A DNA stretch of 64,000 bases from Cucumis sativus (Eukaryota; Streptophyta; Magnoliopsida; Cucurbitales; Cucurbitaceae). Location of the stretch: assembly GCF_000004075.3 (NCBI RefSeq), contig NC_026660.2, forward strand, positions 6,944,001-7,008,000, written 5' to 3'. Below are positions 51,101 to 63,841 of the stretch, piece after piece. The notes under the pieces are model-generated. The model ran no database searches. It was not told where the DNA came from and worked only from the letters and a program-made list of their open reading frames with translations. A program made the position numbers and the translations under genes. Within the stretch, counting starts at the first letter, position 1. Each line of letters opens with the position of its first letter.

Positions 51101-51746
51101 AAAACACAATTATTAAATACTATAAACTAATAATTAAAATCTATATTTAAAACACTTCTATTGATCAAAACTTTCTTTCTAGCATCTATGGTCAATCAAG
51201 TTGTTTGTTAGAAACGAACCAAAAAAAAATGGTGATAGTTGAGTTGGCCGCTGTATGCAATATTTGTTAGAGTGTGGTAATGACCTACGGGAATCGTTGA
51301 AAACATCATAGAGATGGAGTAAGCAGTGAAAAATAACCAACTCATCTATAAGGGTTTTTGCAAAAGTAATAATGAATATGGTTGGATTAGAGGAATAATG
51401 AATGTTACAAAACTTTGAAACAAAAATTCTTTGCAACATTGTTTTAGCCAAACATAACTACACCTTCCCAAAAGTGCAACTTATATGTTAAGGTCTCCAA
51501 ATTTTATTGGATTATAGGAATAATGAATGTTGCAAAACCTTATTGTCCTCAACATGATCAATGAAGCAAAGCCTAAAATGATAATGTTACAGCTAATAGA
51601 AGCCTCAACATTATACAGAACCATAATCTAGAAAAATTATAAAGAACTTGTTACAATGTCGTACAGCCTTCACTCAACATCTAGTTACTCCTCCCAATGA
51701 TTCACTTTCCTTGGGCCTATTTTTGTTAGTTGCATTATAATGTCAA
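48150..51746. other. AT-rich spacer between RGG copy 2 and the glycyl-tRNA synthetase gene
   Basis: No gene is supported. The sequence is very AT-rich. A diverged duplication of a stretch with TATACTACTGCATATATT occurs at about 49270 and 49430, and TGATAGACT-type repeat debris lies at 50229-50295. The last 200 bp or so before 51747 are likely the 3' UTR of the synthetase gene. The 90-codon minus frame at 51179-51451 is not recognised. Confidence 0.6.
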
Positions 51747-54700
51747 TTAAAATCCTGATAGAAGTGATAGATCTGCTATGCCACTTGGAAGATCAGCAAT
51801 TCTTTTAAGAAGAGCGAGCCGATTTTTACGGATTTTTTCATCTTCCTGCAACGAATGAAGGAGAAAGAATTATGGACGAATCGAGTAGTTAATTGAAGAT
51901 AGCAGTCAGAGAAAACATGAAAACATGATACTTCTTTGGACATTATTGGTTATGCGTTTATATGCTTCCAAGATGAGTTAGTCTATGGTAAGAATCCAAG
52001 TGAACATATTTACACATTATTGACTAATTCTCAGACTAGAACTGATATATAACAATGTATTAACATTTGAAGATTTCAAAATTTGAGTGTACATAGAGAG
52101 ATAGACACACAAACAACTATAAGCTTGATTAGAGGCAAGAGCAACGTACCACCATTACAAAGACATGCTCAAAGAAATCTTCAAGTGGTTGAATGAGCTT
52201 TGAAGATATTTCAAAGAATTCATCGACCTCAATGCCTGGAGCAAATGAAAAATAAAATCAATCTAACCACAACCTCAAACCATAGTTGTGCATAAAAAAA
52301 GATGTAGAATTGGCACAAAATTACGACTAATGAAGAGAATATACCAGGGTGAACTTTGTTTTTAATTGACAAAAACGTATTCCATAAAGCTCTTTCTTCA
52401 TTCGATTCGAAGTTTGCCTCATCAACCTTAAGAGAGAATAACAAGTAGAAAGAGAAGCATTTGAGAAAATATAATCATTTTAAAGCAGTTGTGAAAAAGA
52501 GAAGGAAGAAACTTGGGAGGAGTGAAAATCTCAGTTGAGAGAACTAAAAATATGTTTTGTAGAAACATGAGCTACGTTAAATAGTAAGTCTAATACTGTT
52601 TATAAAAAATCAAAATCAGAAGAAACAAAAGAAAATAGCTTTAAGAAGTCCTCCAAATGTGGCTAAAGACCTTGACGTAGTTTTAAAAAGGCACAAAATA
52701 ACATTCATTCTACGGTCAACATATGAACCAGCCACCCAGTGACAGGTTGATAAATCAGGACAAATTTAAAACTCTCAAACATAACGATTTTCCTCATCAA
52801 CAAAAAATTGTAATCGGGTTACCTCAATTGCATTATCAACATCCTTCCCAGAAATGATTCTTGTTGGACGAGCATATGCCTCTATAATCTTTGGGAAGAG
52901 ATCGCCTTTTGACATAGCATTCATCTAAAATCATACCATAAGAGTACACTATTTAAGCAAGAAAAAATATTTATGAAGAAACAAAGAAGATTATTGTGAC
53001 TATCACAGTAACCATCGAGAATTAAACAATTGTTAAAACATATGTTAAATCAAATTTTCTGCTCAAAAGTGATACAAAAAGAAGGGGAAAAAACTGTGAA
53101 AGACACGCTAGATTATGTGTCTAGCAAATGCTAATTTTTTTGAGAAGTGTGGCTGACAGCCATGTTAACTAAATTAAAGTTGTTTATGCTCCATAAGATC
53201 CTTCAATATTGAATGGGAATTCTATCATTCAAAGAAGGGGATTGTTTGTTTATATTGACCCTATAATTGTGTAATTAAATAAGGTAGAAAGATCAGACAG
53301 CGGAATCCTTTGAGAAGGCTATTACAAGTGTAATAAAAATTCATAAAAACAATTTGCAGTAGAATTGATAATGTAATACCAAAGAATCCAAGAACGAATA
53401 TTATACCTTATGAGCAGTCTTTGCTGCCAGACAAGGAAAATTTGAACGCTCTGCAAGAACTGAACGAACTATTTCTGGACTCAAACCCTTATCAACCTGC
53501 AAACAAGTTATCGCTTACTAGTGTATAAAATATGTCCAATTAACATGTCATCAAACTGGTAATTAGATTTAAAAGAATACAAAAGGGGATTCACAACATG
53601 TATAACCTGTAACTAACATATAACTCGCAATAAATTAGGCTATTTAATCTGAACCTGAAATTTTCACTTCCTAGAGCAAGAGCATCATTTAAGTTCAGTC
53701 AGGCGACTTGAGTAGAAAATGAAAGGGGAAATAGAATAACCAAAAAATGGGCATTTAACCCTAAGCGTAGGATCACTTGAAATAGAAACCCTAATGACAT
53801 TGAAAAACCTACTTCAATACCATTTAGTTTAACAAAAAGTGAGTGAGGTTCAAAGGAAACTCTCTTGTTCCAATTGGGAGCTCTAGAATGAATAATGTAC
53901 AGTTAAAATAACAGAAAAGAAAAATGACTAATGGACGCATGCAGCAACTAACATCATTAGATGTTGAAACAAAAAAGAACTACATTGAGGTAAAAAAGAC
54001 TATTGAAGTGAAACCACTATCATCAAGTATCAGTATATGAATTTTACTATATTGAAAACGATTAAGTAGAGCAGGAAATCAAATTGTCTACTCATAGTCA
54101 CGAGATTCTTTCATTTGAAGATCATACATACCAGAAATTGTTCAAGCCTTCGAGTAACAAATAGTTTCACCTGAAAAGGAAAAGATTTAGCAATATGATA
54201 AAGATTCATGACGCATATATAATTACAGTAAGACTAATCATGTTTGATCTAAGCATTTATATTACTTGTACGGCACAAACTGTACAAGTTGGGCATAAAA
54301 CTTCTACATATAGGAAAAACCACCATCAATAGGAGTATGCTGAAAGAAATTAACGTACTTCGATACAGTTTTCACAGACTCAAATGTAAAACTGCCTCTT
54401 ACATTATCAATAACGTTGGTATCAACTTTAACAGGTTGGTTATCAGCCGCAAGTCTGAGTGCTCGCCCTAGATCAAGATTTTTATCCTTCTCCACCAATA
54501 TTTGGACCTAGAAAGCATTACCAAATAGCTTAGCCCACTGCAATTGTTGGCTCCTATGAGTACTTTAAAATTACTTACAAGGCCATAAGAAATTCTCCGC
54601 AAGCCAAATGGATCACTTGTAGAACTAGGCTGACAGCCAGCAGCAAATAAGCCAACAAGGCTATCTAATCTGCAGAGCTCATATAAATAAAGAACCTTCA

Positions 54701-57700
54701 GGTAAAGCATTCTAGGAGAATAAACATAGTTGTATTTCTTTTAAGTAATGGAACTTTCTATTGATATCATAAAAAAGAGACCAATGCTCAAAAGACTTAA
54801 ACTTCAAATGGAACTGAGAAATATTAAAAAAATATACATAAAAAAAAAATTAAAAGACAAAATAAAACCCTAAAATATTGTTTCATTAAACTCTATTGAT
54901 CTAAAAATACCTACATATGAAACTGAATAATAGATAATTATGAATAGATGAACTTTTAAAGGAAACAATAAAGTGTAAATTGAATATTTAGAATTTCAAA
55001 GAAAAGTGGAAATAAAAAAAAACTAAACCCTAAGTTCTATTTAATGTTGTAAATCATTTATCATGCATAAATTAGATCTGTAATCATCTACAAAAATACA
55101 TGGAAGATAAGTACAGACATTCAGTGCAATAAATTACAACGATACTAAAAAGGGAAATTTAGATGGACTTTGAGCTCTAGTTTGACCTGTCAGCAACAGC
55201 CAAAACTATCCCAACATCACTCCTTGGAAGGATATCTCCAGAAAACCTGGGCAGTGTGATCTCAAACAAGGCGTCTGCTATCTGGAACAATCACAAAAAG
55301 AGTGAACCCAAGTCAAAATCATAATTGGAATAGGAAAAATATTTAGAGCGTATTTGACAGATTTATACTAGAAAAATATTATTCTCAAAGATATAGTGGT
55401 CAATTGTTAAACTTACTAGATAATTTGGTATGCCGCTAGAGTATTTATGTATGTAAAAAATTGTAGCAAGATGATGGAAATTTTAAGAAATTAGAACCTT
55501 CATGGGAGATTGTGTAGAGTTTTAATTTAGGAGTATTTTTCAGTTTAAAAAAACAATAGCTTCAAGGTGCCCCAATCTTAAAAAATTTGATAGCCATTTG
55601 TGAGAGATTGGGTAGAGAAATATTTTAGATCATTCCTTAGCTTCTCCTTAATCTTTTTATTTAAAAAAACAATAGCTCTCACTTCAACACTTTTTTTGGC
55701 AACCATGTCTAGGTCTGCTTTTAATAACACCGGACAGCTAACTGTTGCAATCTGTCGTCTACCCCTATCTGCACATTTTTATTGAACAAGTCACAACTTT
55801 CCATTGAAGTTTCCCCTATCTGCATTGTGCAGCAGGCAATAGCTATCTCCTCCCACCAACTTTGATTTCTATGTATAAACTTCTTAACTATAGAAAGAAC
55901 CTGCAGTATTCTGACAATTTATGAGGAGATAAAATGAATAACACCAAGTACCTCCTCTGAAAAACCCTCACGCAAAGCATAATGTCGTCCCATGATTCCT
56001 GCAAGTGAAGTAAATTCTGTGACAACAGCAGTAGCAAGATCTGACATGGCAAGGGATGCAGCTTCTAGTATAATTTGAATCAAATCTTGACTAATTCCTA
56101 TTGCAAGGCTCAGATTCACAACGATAGCTTCCATACGTGTCATCTTGTCAAGCATTGATCCTAGTTTTTCCTGTTTTGAAAAAATTTGGGCTATTAGAAG
56201 TAGAAGCACAAGCGTAGAGCTAAAAACAATCTCGAACAATTTTGTAATGGGATTTTTTATGTGACCCAAAAGTGTAACAATTAATACTATTGATAGTTTG
56301 GATGAGATTCTCAACTTCATATCGACAGTTTTCCCACGTAAAAACACCAATGACACCAATCATATTTTTTTTTTAAATGGAGACCAGCTTGTTTATTGAT
56401 AGAATCTCAAAGTACAAGAGAAATATACAAGGAGAATAATAGAGAAGCTTAGAGAGAGAGAGTAAGAAATAGATAGGATCAGGAGGGCCACCCGAACATC
56501 TCAACTAGGTTGACACTCCATAACACCATCATCATATTCCAAAGAAAAAGCAAAGACCATATAAGACACCAATCATACATGATACAGCAAAAATAAAAAC
56601 TCACATGAAACAGAATACCACTCAGTTGATTTCTAAACTGAGAAAACTTTTTACTCGTATCTGTCTCATAGAAGAACTTGGCATCTTCATAGCGAGCTCT
56701 GAAAAAGTAATAGATGATTATAAGTAGTAGATGATGTATAAGGGAAAAAAGAAAGAAATGTGTTCTAGTATATTTTTGAGAAGAACATTTTTTTTATGAA
56801 TATGGAACAGAAGTAAGGATGAAAATATTTAATTTTAAGAAACAACTTAATTGAAATAAATTCACTTTTCTTCATCTTTAACACAATTTGTTAAACTATA
56901 GTTTGTCAGAGTATTACATCTTCTATATATGTTAAAATCAATTCAACCACAGAAACTTTAATTCCGTGAACTAGTTTTCTCCAGTCATTTATAGGCACAT
57001 ATAAAATGCATAACTAATAAAAATTGTGTGGTAAAACTTGTGCTAAGTTTTAAGTAATTAGAACATCTATATAAAATTTATTCATAGTCGATAAAAATAG
57101 CTTCAGACATTTCAAAAAATTATTCTATTGTTTTTCAGTCAATAACCAAAATTAACCTTCAACTAGTCAAATGAGAGAAGAAAGAGTTTATCCTTGCCTA
57201 CTTTTTGAAAATAAAAAAATTTCATGAAATTACTAATTGCATTATCATGTGATGCATTTACTGATTATTTATCAGTAATGGTTTATATACATATCATTAC
57301 AACTTGAAATAATCAGGACTTAATGCATAAAAAATTACCGAAGGACTGCTTCATTTCCTTTCCTTACAACTTTGTCATCAATTTCCCCATTTGCTACCTA
57401 AGAGAAAGATCCAAACCAAAAATAAATTAACAAGAGTTTCAATGTGGAGATGGTACAATAATGAGATCTATGCAATGACAAAGTGACTCTCACAGCAATG
57501 AAGTATGGCATCAGCTTTCCATCAGCATTTCTAATCGAAAAATATTTCTGATGCTTCTGCATAACCTGATAGACAACTGAAGAAATGAATCATAACGGCT
57601 AAACCAGCATAAACTGAGCATAATGGCAGACATGAAAGAGAAGGATAGTAAAGAGAGATACCTAAATTCATTGTGAAAAAAGTTACCAATATAGAAAAAA

Positions 57701-60700
57701 TTTCCATGACCAAGAATTGCTTTATGTAGAGAAACAATAAACTAACAAAAAAATAGTATAAAATTCTGATACCAGAAGAAAAAGGAGTGCTAGATGATAT
57801 AATATAAACTTAAATCACTTATTGACTCAAAAGTTTAAGTTGATCGATGAAGGTAACTCTAATATCATATTTTCTAACATTACTCCTCACTTGTGGGCTT
57901 GAAATATATGAAAGACGTAACAAGTGGAAATCAATATTAAATGGAGAGGAAATAAGAATAACACTGTAGGGGTTTGAACACACGACCTCTTGGACCACCT
58001 GCTTAGATACCATCTTAAATCAAAAATTGACCCAAATGCTTAAGTTGATAGGTGAAGGTAAATTAATATTATATCATCTAACAAGGGGAACCTAAAGGAA
58101 AAATACCATATATTTTGGAAGGAAAATTAAATAGCTACACAGGTCAATTTCTAAAAAAAAATAGGACAGATTCACTTGGTTTTTCGCGAAGTATATTTTG
58201 CTTTTATGTTAAATTTATATATTTTTATCTATAAAGAAGTATTAATCTATCAAGATAGACACATATTTTAAGTGAACTAGAACATCAATCTTGAGGAAAA
58301 TACTCTTCACGCTCTCACTATATTAAAACTAAAATCATACATTTGCGGTTTTGCATGGTTAAAAATTGTACCCCTCCTTATTTTAACCATTAAAATTCAA
58401 ACGCTTACTAATATTTTATCCCAGTAGAATTTATATCCTATCAAATTCGTATAATTCATAACCACTATAAAGATTGTCGATCAAATCATACCGTCTATAA
58501 CAAAAACCTTACCATTGTTAGAAGATCTTCTGGAAGCTCCAAGAAGGAATCATTAAACTTTCCAAGTATTGAAACAGGTGTCTCAACAAGATTTACGACC
58601 TAAGACATTATCTTACTGGTTAATGAAATTGTTAGAATCATGAAATCAAGAACTTCACAATTACATTACCTCATCAAGCAAGTCCTCATGAATAACAGTT
58701 TTCCCATTGATGCTTTGTGCCAACATGGAAGACTGATCCAAGATTTTTCTTTTCCGGTCCTGAGTAAGCAAATACTTATGTTTCCCTTTTGAAACTTGAA
58801 CATTAGTCTCATCCATCATATCAATGTAGAGACTTGTTTCCATTTAAAGTAATAATAATAATAAAAATAATAATAAAGCAAGTAGTCATTTAACTTTTGA
58901 AAAAAACACATAAAATGAACTAATGAAGGATGAGATTTAAGTCCCGAAATAGGAGAAGATTTAAAACACATTTAGTACATGCAGTGCAGCTTAAACAACA
59001 ATGTGTGGACAAAAACTTTAAATGACTACAAAATTATATTTATCATTTGCATCACGTAACTTCTGATTTCTGGTGAAAGAGTAAACTAGCTAACTGTAAC
59101 TAACAAATGCTTTCACGGCCATACAATAGAATTCTTAATCCCACCTCAACTTCAAGATCAATTTTAGCATCCTTCATTGCCCCCATAAACGATTCTGCAC
59201 TGTCTACCTGTGACATGATCCAAAGCCACAATCAAATATTACAAAAACAAGAAAACTCAACCCAAAAGTAGCCAATAGGTTAGGGTAAATTTAATTATGT
59301 CAATACTTTAGCATTCTCCCTCGCTTGTGGGATTGAAAATGTATAGAAGACCCAACAAGTGAAAATAAATATTAACCGGAGAGAAAATGCATTAGAGTTT
59401 CAAATATAAGACCTACTCTAATGCCACTAAATTCAAAAGCTTAAATTGATGGGTTACAGTAAATTTAATTATAAGTAAGCAACATACTAAAACATTGATT
59501 GAATAGTTAATGGCATGTGCAAATAGCCCATGAAACCTGGAATTTTCTTTTTTTTGTTCCACTTATAGAAGAGCAAATGCAAGGGACCTATCCCATGAAA
59601 ACCTGGTCTGTTGATCAAATAACATTTGGTAATTAGACATCAAGTAAGATATATACCATCTCAATTAAGAAAACGAACCCAAGCCTTTGCATTAAGATTT
59701 TTATTAAACTAGTGGGTTTGTTTCAAATCCTGACAAAAGTTCCGTTAAGAAGAATGAGTAGAATTACATCCAAAACTGGGAAACAAAAGCTCTTGAAAAT
59801 CATAGTAACAATAATGAATCCAAACCTTTAAATTAAGAGGCTTCTAGATTTTTTTTTTTAATTAATAACAAAAGCTCTCAACTCTCATTAAGAAGAATCA
59901 AAAGATTAACCCCTCCGAAAACTGAAGTTGCCTAAAGGAATCCCAACCTTTGAATTAAGATGCTTATGAAATTTCCAATAAAATTAATTACAAAACAAAG
60001 AATTGCTTAGTTGAGGCTTGGAATTTGTACAGTAAAGAAATATACTCACTCACGGAGTGTTCTTAAGATGGGTTTTTAATAGATTAATCATTATTTTGTT
60101 ACTATTTAATAATTTTCGAAATCAGGTTTTATGCCATTTGGGCTCAGAGTTGACTGGATTTAGGATAATTCAGAGTCTTATTCCTTAATACAGATGGTGG
60201 AATATCTATGGGGAATATCAAATTGTTGAGTTTTTACAATAAAACTACTTACCTTAACAATAGCTGTCGAAGTGTTACGAAGACCATAGGATATGTTCCC
60301 ACTAGACAAAAAAGTTGTGATGTCAGTGTATAGGCGTATTGATAAGAAAATACGTAAAATAAATAACAAAAAGGTAGGCGTAACCTCACAAAAAATGTAT
60401 GTGGAAGTCACTAATTAAATGTTGGAATTACAAGTATAACAATTAGGAGAGTCTTTATGTAATTCCTTGGTCCCAGTTTGTACTTCGTAAGTTCTTAATT
60501 GACAGTGCACATTTCTCATTTTAAAAAATATATATTGAATTAAGAGGATTTCCCATAAACTTTACCATTCTAACCATTTTGTCAAGATATAAACCAGAGT
60601 TCAAGATAAAAACGAGTTGATATCAGTAGCTACATGTTGACCTTTATGAATAAGAAATTAATATATGAGCCCACATGTGAAGAAAGAACCTCGGCTTAAC

Positions 60701-63700
60701 CTATGAGCTAGAACTAGTGGCCATTTAATAATCACCCTATATTTGTCTAACTCCACCTAGCCAATCTATGGCCGTATACTTGGAAAACAATTTTCTCATG
60801 CACAAGTCCACATTTCACAAGTAGATATCAAAGATGCAGAGATGCAGGAAGAAATCAAATACCACCTTAAAACACCAGCATATGAAAATGGAACAACTAC
60901 ATCTCCGTGGAGGGCCAAAATCCAACGAATAGGCCTACTAAACACGACCTGCAGATCAACAGAAAAGGACAGTGATGTAGTAGCAAAAAGAAAAAAAAAC
61001 AGAGAACGGAACCAAAATGCAAGTGCCACCATTAGGTCAACTGAAAATGCTTTCTGTCAATACCTGAGAATTCCACCTCATTGACTTTGGAAAGGATATT
61101 TTAGCTATAATGCCAGGTAAATTTTCGGAAAAAATCTAGAACAAAACAAAAGATACATTAGAGTAAAATTTGATAAGCCTATAAACACAACAGTTATAAC
61201 ATATTACAAGTAAATATTCAACATCACGTACCAAAGGATCAATAACATCAGGATCAATTACACTGGGAATTTAGTAAAACTGACTACAATGACAAACCAT
61301 AACTTATTCATACTCACATTAACTATTAATATAAATTTAACATCTTTAAATTCACTGAAAAATGAATCATCTGAACTTTTGGTTACAAAATTATTGATAC
61401 TTCCCATAAAAGCAGTTCTAAATGATAAACAATTCACATAAAATACTGAGGGTAATATGTCATATGAACATTTATTATCCATTTCTACGACATTGTATTT
61501 TGAGCATTTTTTTCTGGAAAGGAAACAAGTCTCCCTATTATTAATATTGGAAAATAGAGAGACAAAAGCTCAATGTACATGAGGGTTATACAAAGAGCAA
61601 AGGGGGAGGGAGGATTAGCAGGTGCACAGACTATTTTGATTATGTTAATGAAAGGTTTTGTTAAAATATCAATAAAAAGTTCTTATTAAAAAATGCAGAT
61701 AGGTGTTAAATATAAAAAAAGAAAGGGTGGAAAGAGGAAAAGGACATTAGAACCTCTAAAGCATGCCGAGAAGACTCCATTACACTAGCATATAGATATT
61801 CTGTCTTTCCTGAAACATGAAAAAGGACTCTTCAAAAACCATTATAACATCAAGAACTTGAGACGAAAGAGTATCTACTTTGCAGTATACTTCCAGCCTT
61901 TAGTGACGAATGCATTCTTTTGTGGAGACACGAGGAAGCTACATATCCATGACCAGATTTTTTTTTTAATCCGTGAGTGTTCGGACCAGCTTACACACAC
62001 CTTGATTAATCTCACGAGACAACCCACCTGACCCTACAACATTTGGGTGTCAAGGAAACTCGCAGGAAACTAATTCCTATATAGGCCATGGAGTAAACCC
62101 ATGACATCTTAGTCATTTACTCATATTGCTTTCTTTTTTACCACTAGGTCAATCCATGATGGTTATTGGGGAATGTAACAAACAAAGCATCTTATTACAA
62201 AAGATATTTTCGTTTTTACTACTTCAAAAGCAAAGCAACTTTTGAGTTTTGAACTTTAAATGAAACCTGTGTGGTTTTAATACCAATCTCTGGAAACTTA
62301 CCATCGATCTTTTTGTACAATGATTCGCGTGAGATAGAGTATCTGCGGCAAAAGCCTTCAACAGCCTATCACAAAATACATATTCTCATAAGCTACATGA
62401 GTGAAAATAAGATATTTCAACAAGAAATGGAACAAATATCATTTTGATGTGGACTTGTAGCATCCAATAAATTACTTTTTAAGAAATCAAAACCTGAAAC
62501 TATGGACTTTGATTCACCCACTAACATAAGGGGAATAATAAATAAAAGGGAAAAATACTATTTTGGTCCTTAGGTTTTAGGTTTAGTTTCTATTTGATCC
62601 CTATGTTTCAAAATCTAACATTTTTGTCCCTTAAATTACAATAATGCTCAATTTTAGACTTTAAGTCCTCAAGGAAACAGAACTGTTAGGGACTTAACGG
62701 AAGGTTGACTAGGATGATGACTAGATTAGTTGTAAACAAAAATATATTGACGATGTGACTATTTAATTATTGGTTGGGCAAAATATCATTTTTTTAAAAA
62801 TAAAAATAAAAATAAAAGACAACCAAGATTCAAATATGGTTTGTCTTCTTTGCCCCTCTCATCGGTGATTTTCCAGCGAGAACCAGTGGCATCTTCAACC
62901 TCAGTTCCTTCCACACCCATCATCAAGCTCTCTCCAATTGGAACCCCTCTTCCCACCTGCCATTGAAATGGAGTCTCACATACAACAACCCCACCACCTA
63001 TAATTTTGCTAAAATCAATGACATTAATACTGTTTGTTTACTCTTGGACTTTCTTTGACTTTAGTTTGTTTTAGTTTAGAAATAAAGTTCAGTAGCTTGA
63101 GTCTTTGAACAACCAGTAACTGGTGGCTTGTATAATTTAACCGTTGGAGTTGAGCTCCCTATAAAAGCTCCTCCTCCCTCCAAAATTGAATAACATTCAG
63201 AGGTATTTATTCAAAGAATTCTATCTTCATCTTGGTTTTACACCATTGATCTTCAGTTTCTCGATTTGGGAGGGAATGGTTTAGTGGGGGAGATTCCGAA
63301 TTCTGTTGTGAATCTCACTTCATTATAGTTTTTAACATTGGCATGTAATAAATTGAGTGGAGAAACTCCAAGGGAATTGGGAAGAATGAAAAGGTTGAAG
63401 TGGATTTATTTAGGAATACAATAATCTTTCAGGGGAAATTCCTGAAAAATTGTTAACAACAAGACGAACCAGTTCTCGCAGAAAAATCTGAAAAATCTGA
63501 AATAGTAGAACTACAAGTCTGTTGAATATGCATTTTATTTTTCCTCCAGAAAGCATCAATTGTATCTGTAACTTACTCTACGACACTACTCAAGGCTTTT
63601 TTTAAAAAAGGAAACAAGCCACTTCATTGAGATAATGATATGAGACTAATGCTACTCAAGTAATTAAGTATCGCCATGAAAATAAATGGATAATCTTTTG

Positions 63701-63841
63701 AGTTCCAAAATATCCAAATGATGATGAGAAGTCCTTCACCTTTGTAGGATTTCCTTGGTCATCAAAAGCTTTTGAAACAGGGGGTCCTCTGACCTCAAAC
63801 TCTTTCTCTACTTGTTTAGAACACAGACTCTCAACTTTGAC
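51747..63841 (-). CDS. EDD1: Organellar bacterial-type glycyl-tRNA synthetase, C-terminal part (5' end outside window)
   Basis: Twenty-two exons (63841-63740, 62365-62302, 61809-61754, 61135-61064, 60948-60866, 60301-60253, 59207-59145, 58759-58670, 58599-58513, 57565-57494, 57397-57339, 56698-56605, 56170-55952, 55281-55187, 54669-54579, 54507-54403, 54170-54132, 53496-53407, 52924-52823, 52426-52345, 52235-52150, 51845-51747) join to 632 residues plus stop. They cover the beta-subunit-like region of the fused alpha-beta enzyme (Arabidopsis EDD1, At3g48110), which charges tRNA-Gly in plastids and mitochondria. Markers are VRGPPVSKAFDDQGNPTK, FSRPIRWILALHGD, VMQKHQKYFSIRNADGKLMP, FHEKLGSMLDKM, LAMSDLATAVVTEFTSLAGI and FGLRRISYGL; the C-terminal DALR-like anticodon region ends SGIADLSLLSGF. 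The alpha-like catalytic part must lie beyond 64000. All phases agree. Introns hold TRIM-like elements, retroelement tails and an LRR-kinase fragment. Confidence 0.93.
54749..54800 (-). mobile_element. Short non-LTR retroelement tail fragment
   Basis: Weak member of the family also seen at 26528, 56363, 61507 and 63597: TTCTATTGATATC, then AAGAGACCAATGCTCAAAAG, in a synthetase intron. Confidence 0.35.
56363..56450 (-). mobile_element. Non-LTR retroelement tail in synthetase intron
   Basis: A plus-strand poly-T run is followed by ATGGAGACCAGCTTGTTTAT, TGATAGAATCTCAAAGTACA and AGAGAAATATACAAGGAG. On the minus strand this ends in poly-A, as a 5'-truncated retroposon would. It is inserted in the sense of the host gene. 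Confidence 0.5.
57809..58083 (-). mobile_element. TRIM-like miniature LTR retrotransposon
   Basis: About 275 bp with two direct repeats of roughly 70 bp (57809-57879 and 58014-58083). On the minus strand each repeat begins TGTTAG. A primer-binding-site-like TGGTATCTAAGC (58012-58001), close to the initiator tRNA-Met type TGGTATCAGAGC, directly follows the first repeat. A purine-rich AAGTGAGGAGTAA precedes the second. No coding capacity exists. This matches terminal-repeat retrotransposons in miniature. I found no clear 5-bp target duplication. Confidence 0.65.
59255..59478 (-). mobile_element. Second, more decayed TRIM-like copy
   Basis: The order of motifs follows 57809-58083: CAAAAGTAGCC, TTAGGGTAAATTTAA, CTCGCTTGTGGGATTGAAA, CCCAACAAGTG, then AATTCAAAAGCTTAAATTGA and GGTTACAGTAAATTTAA. 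Terminal direct repeats are recognisable but the primer-binding site is eroded. Confidence 0.55.
61507..61610 (-). mobile_element. Non-LTR retroelement tail in synthetase intron
   Basis: A T-rich start, then GGAAACAAGTCTCCCTATTA, AAAGCTCAATGTACATGAGG and TTATACAAAGAGCAAAGGG. It is a member of the same tail family and orientation as 56363. Confidence 0.5.
62553..62830. repeat. Probable dispersed-repeat fragment (TTTTGGTCC type)
   Basis: This intronic stretch has repeated phrases of the kind TTTTGGTCCTTAGG, TTTGATCCCTATG and TTTTTGTCCCTTAAA, a style common to dispersed repeats in many plant genomes. No termini could be fixed. Confidence 0.35.
63031..63243 (+). mobile_element. Possible LTR-like segment with TATA box
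   Basis: A block opening TGTTTG and closing TTTTACA, with CTATAAAAGC near 63161-63170, resembles a short Copia-type LTR. No matching partner repeat or target duplication was found. It lies directly before the LRR-kinase fragment, so it could instead be that gene's former promoter. Confidence 0.25.
63251..63460 (+). pseudogene. LRR receptor kinase fragment (SKM1-like), disrupted
   Basis: Plus-strand translation gives LQFLDLGGNGLVGEIPNSVV, then NLTSL followed by an in-frame TAG, then FLTLACNKLSGETPRELGRM and KRLKWIYLG. A one-base insertion (an extra A near 63418) shifts the frame before the next repeat, which reads YNNLSGEIPEKL. The three leucine-rich repeats fit the plant LxxLxxLxLxxNxLxGxIP pattern and resemble the middle of SKM1-type LRR kinases. 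It sits antisense in a synthetase intron and has no kinase domain, so it is a captured or duplicated fragment. Confidence 0.75.
63597..63650 (-). mobile_element. Non-LTR retroelement tail in synthetase intron
   Basis: A T-run, then AAAAAAGGAAACAAGCCACT, TCATTGAGATAATGATATGA and AATGCT. Same family and orientation as 56363 and 61507. Confidence 0.45.

Noticed and set aside
51179..51451. 90-codon minus-strand frame upstream of the synthetase 3' end
   Set aside because: No domain or family match; it could be a fragment of an unknown repeat. Not enough support.
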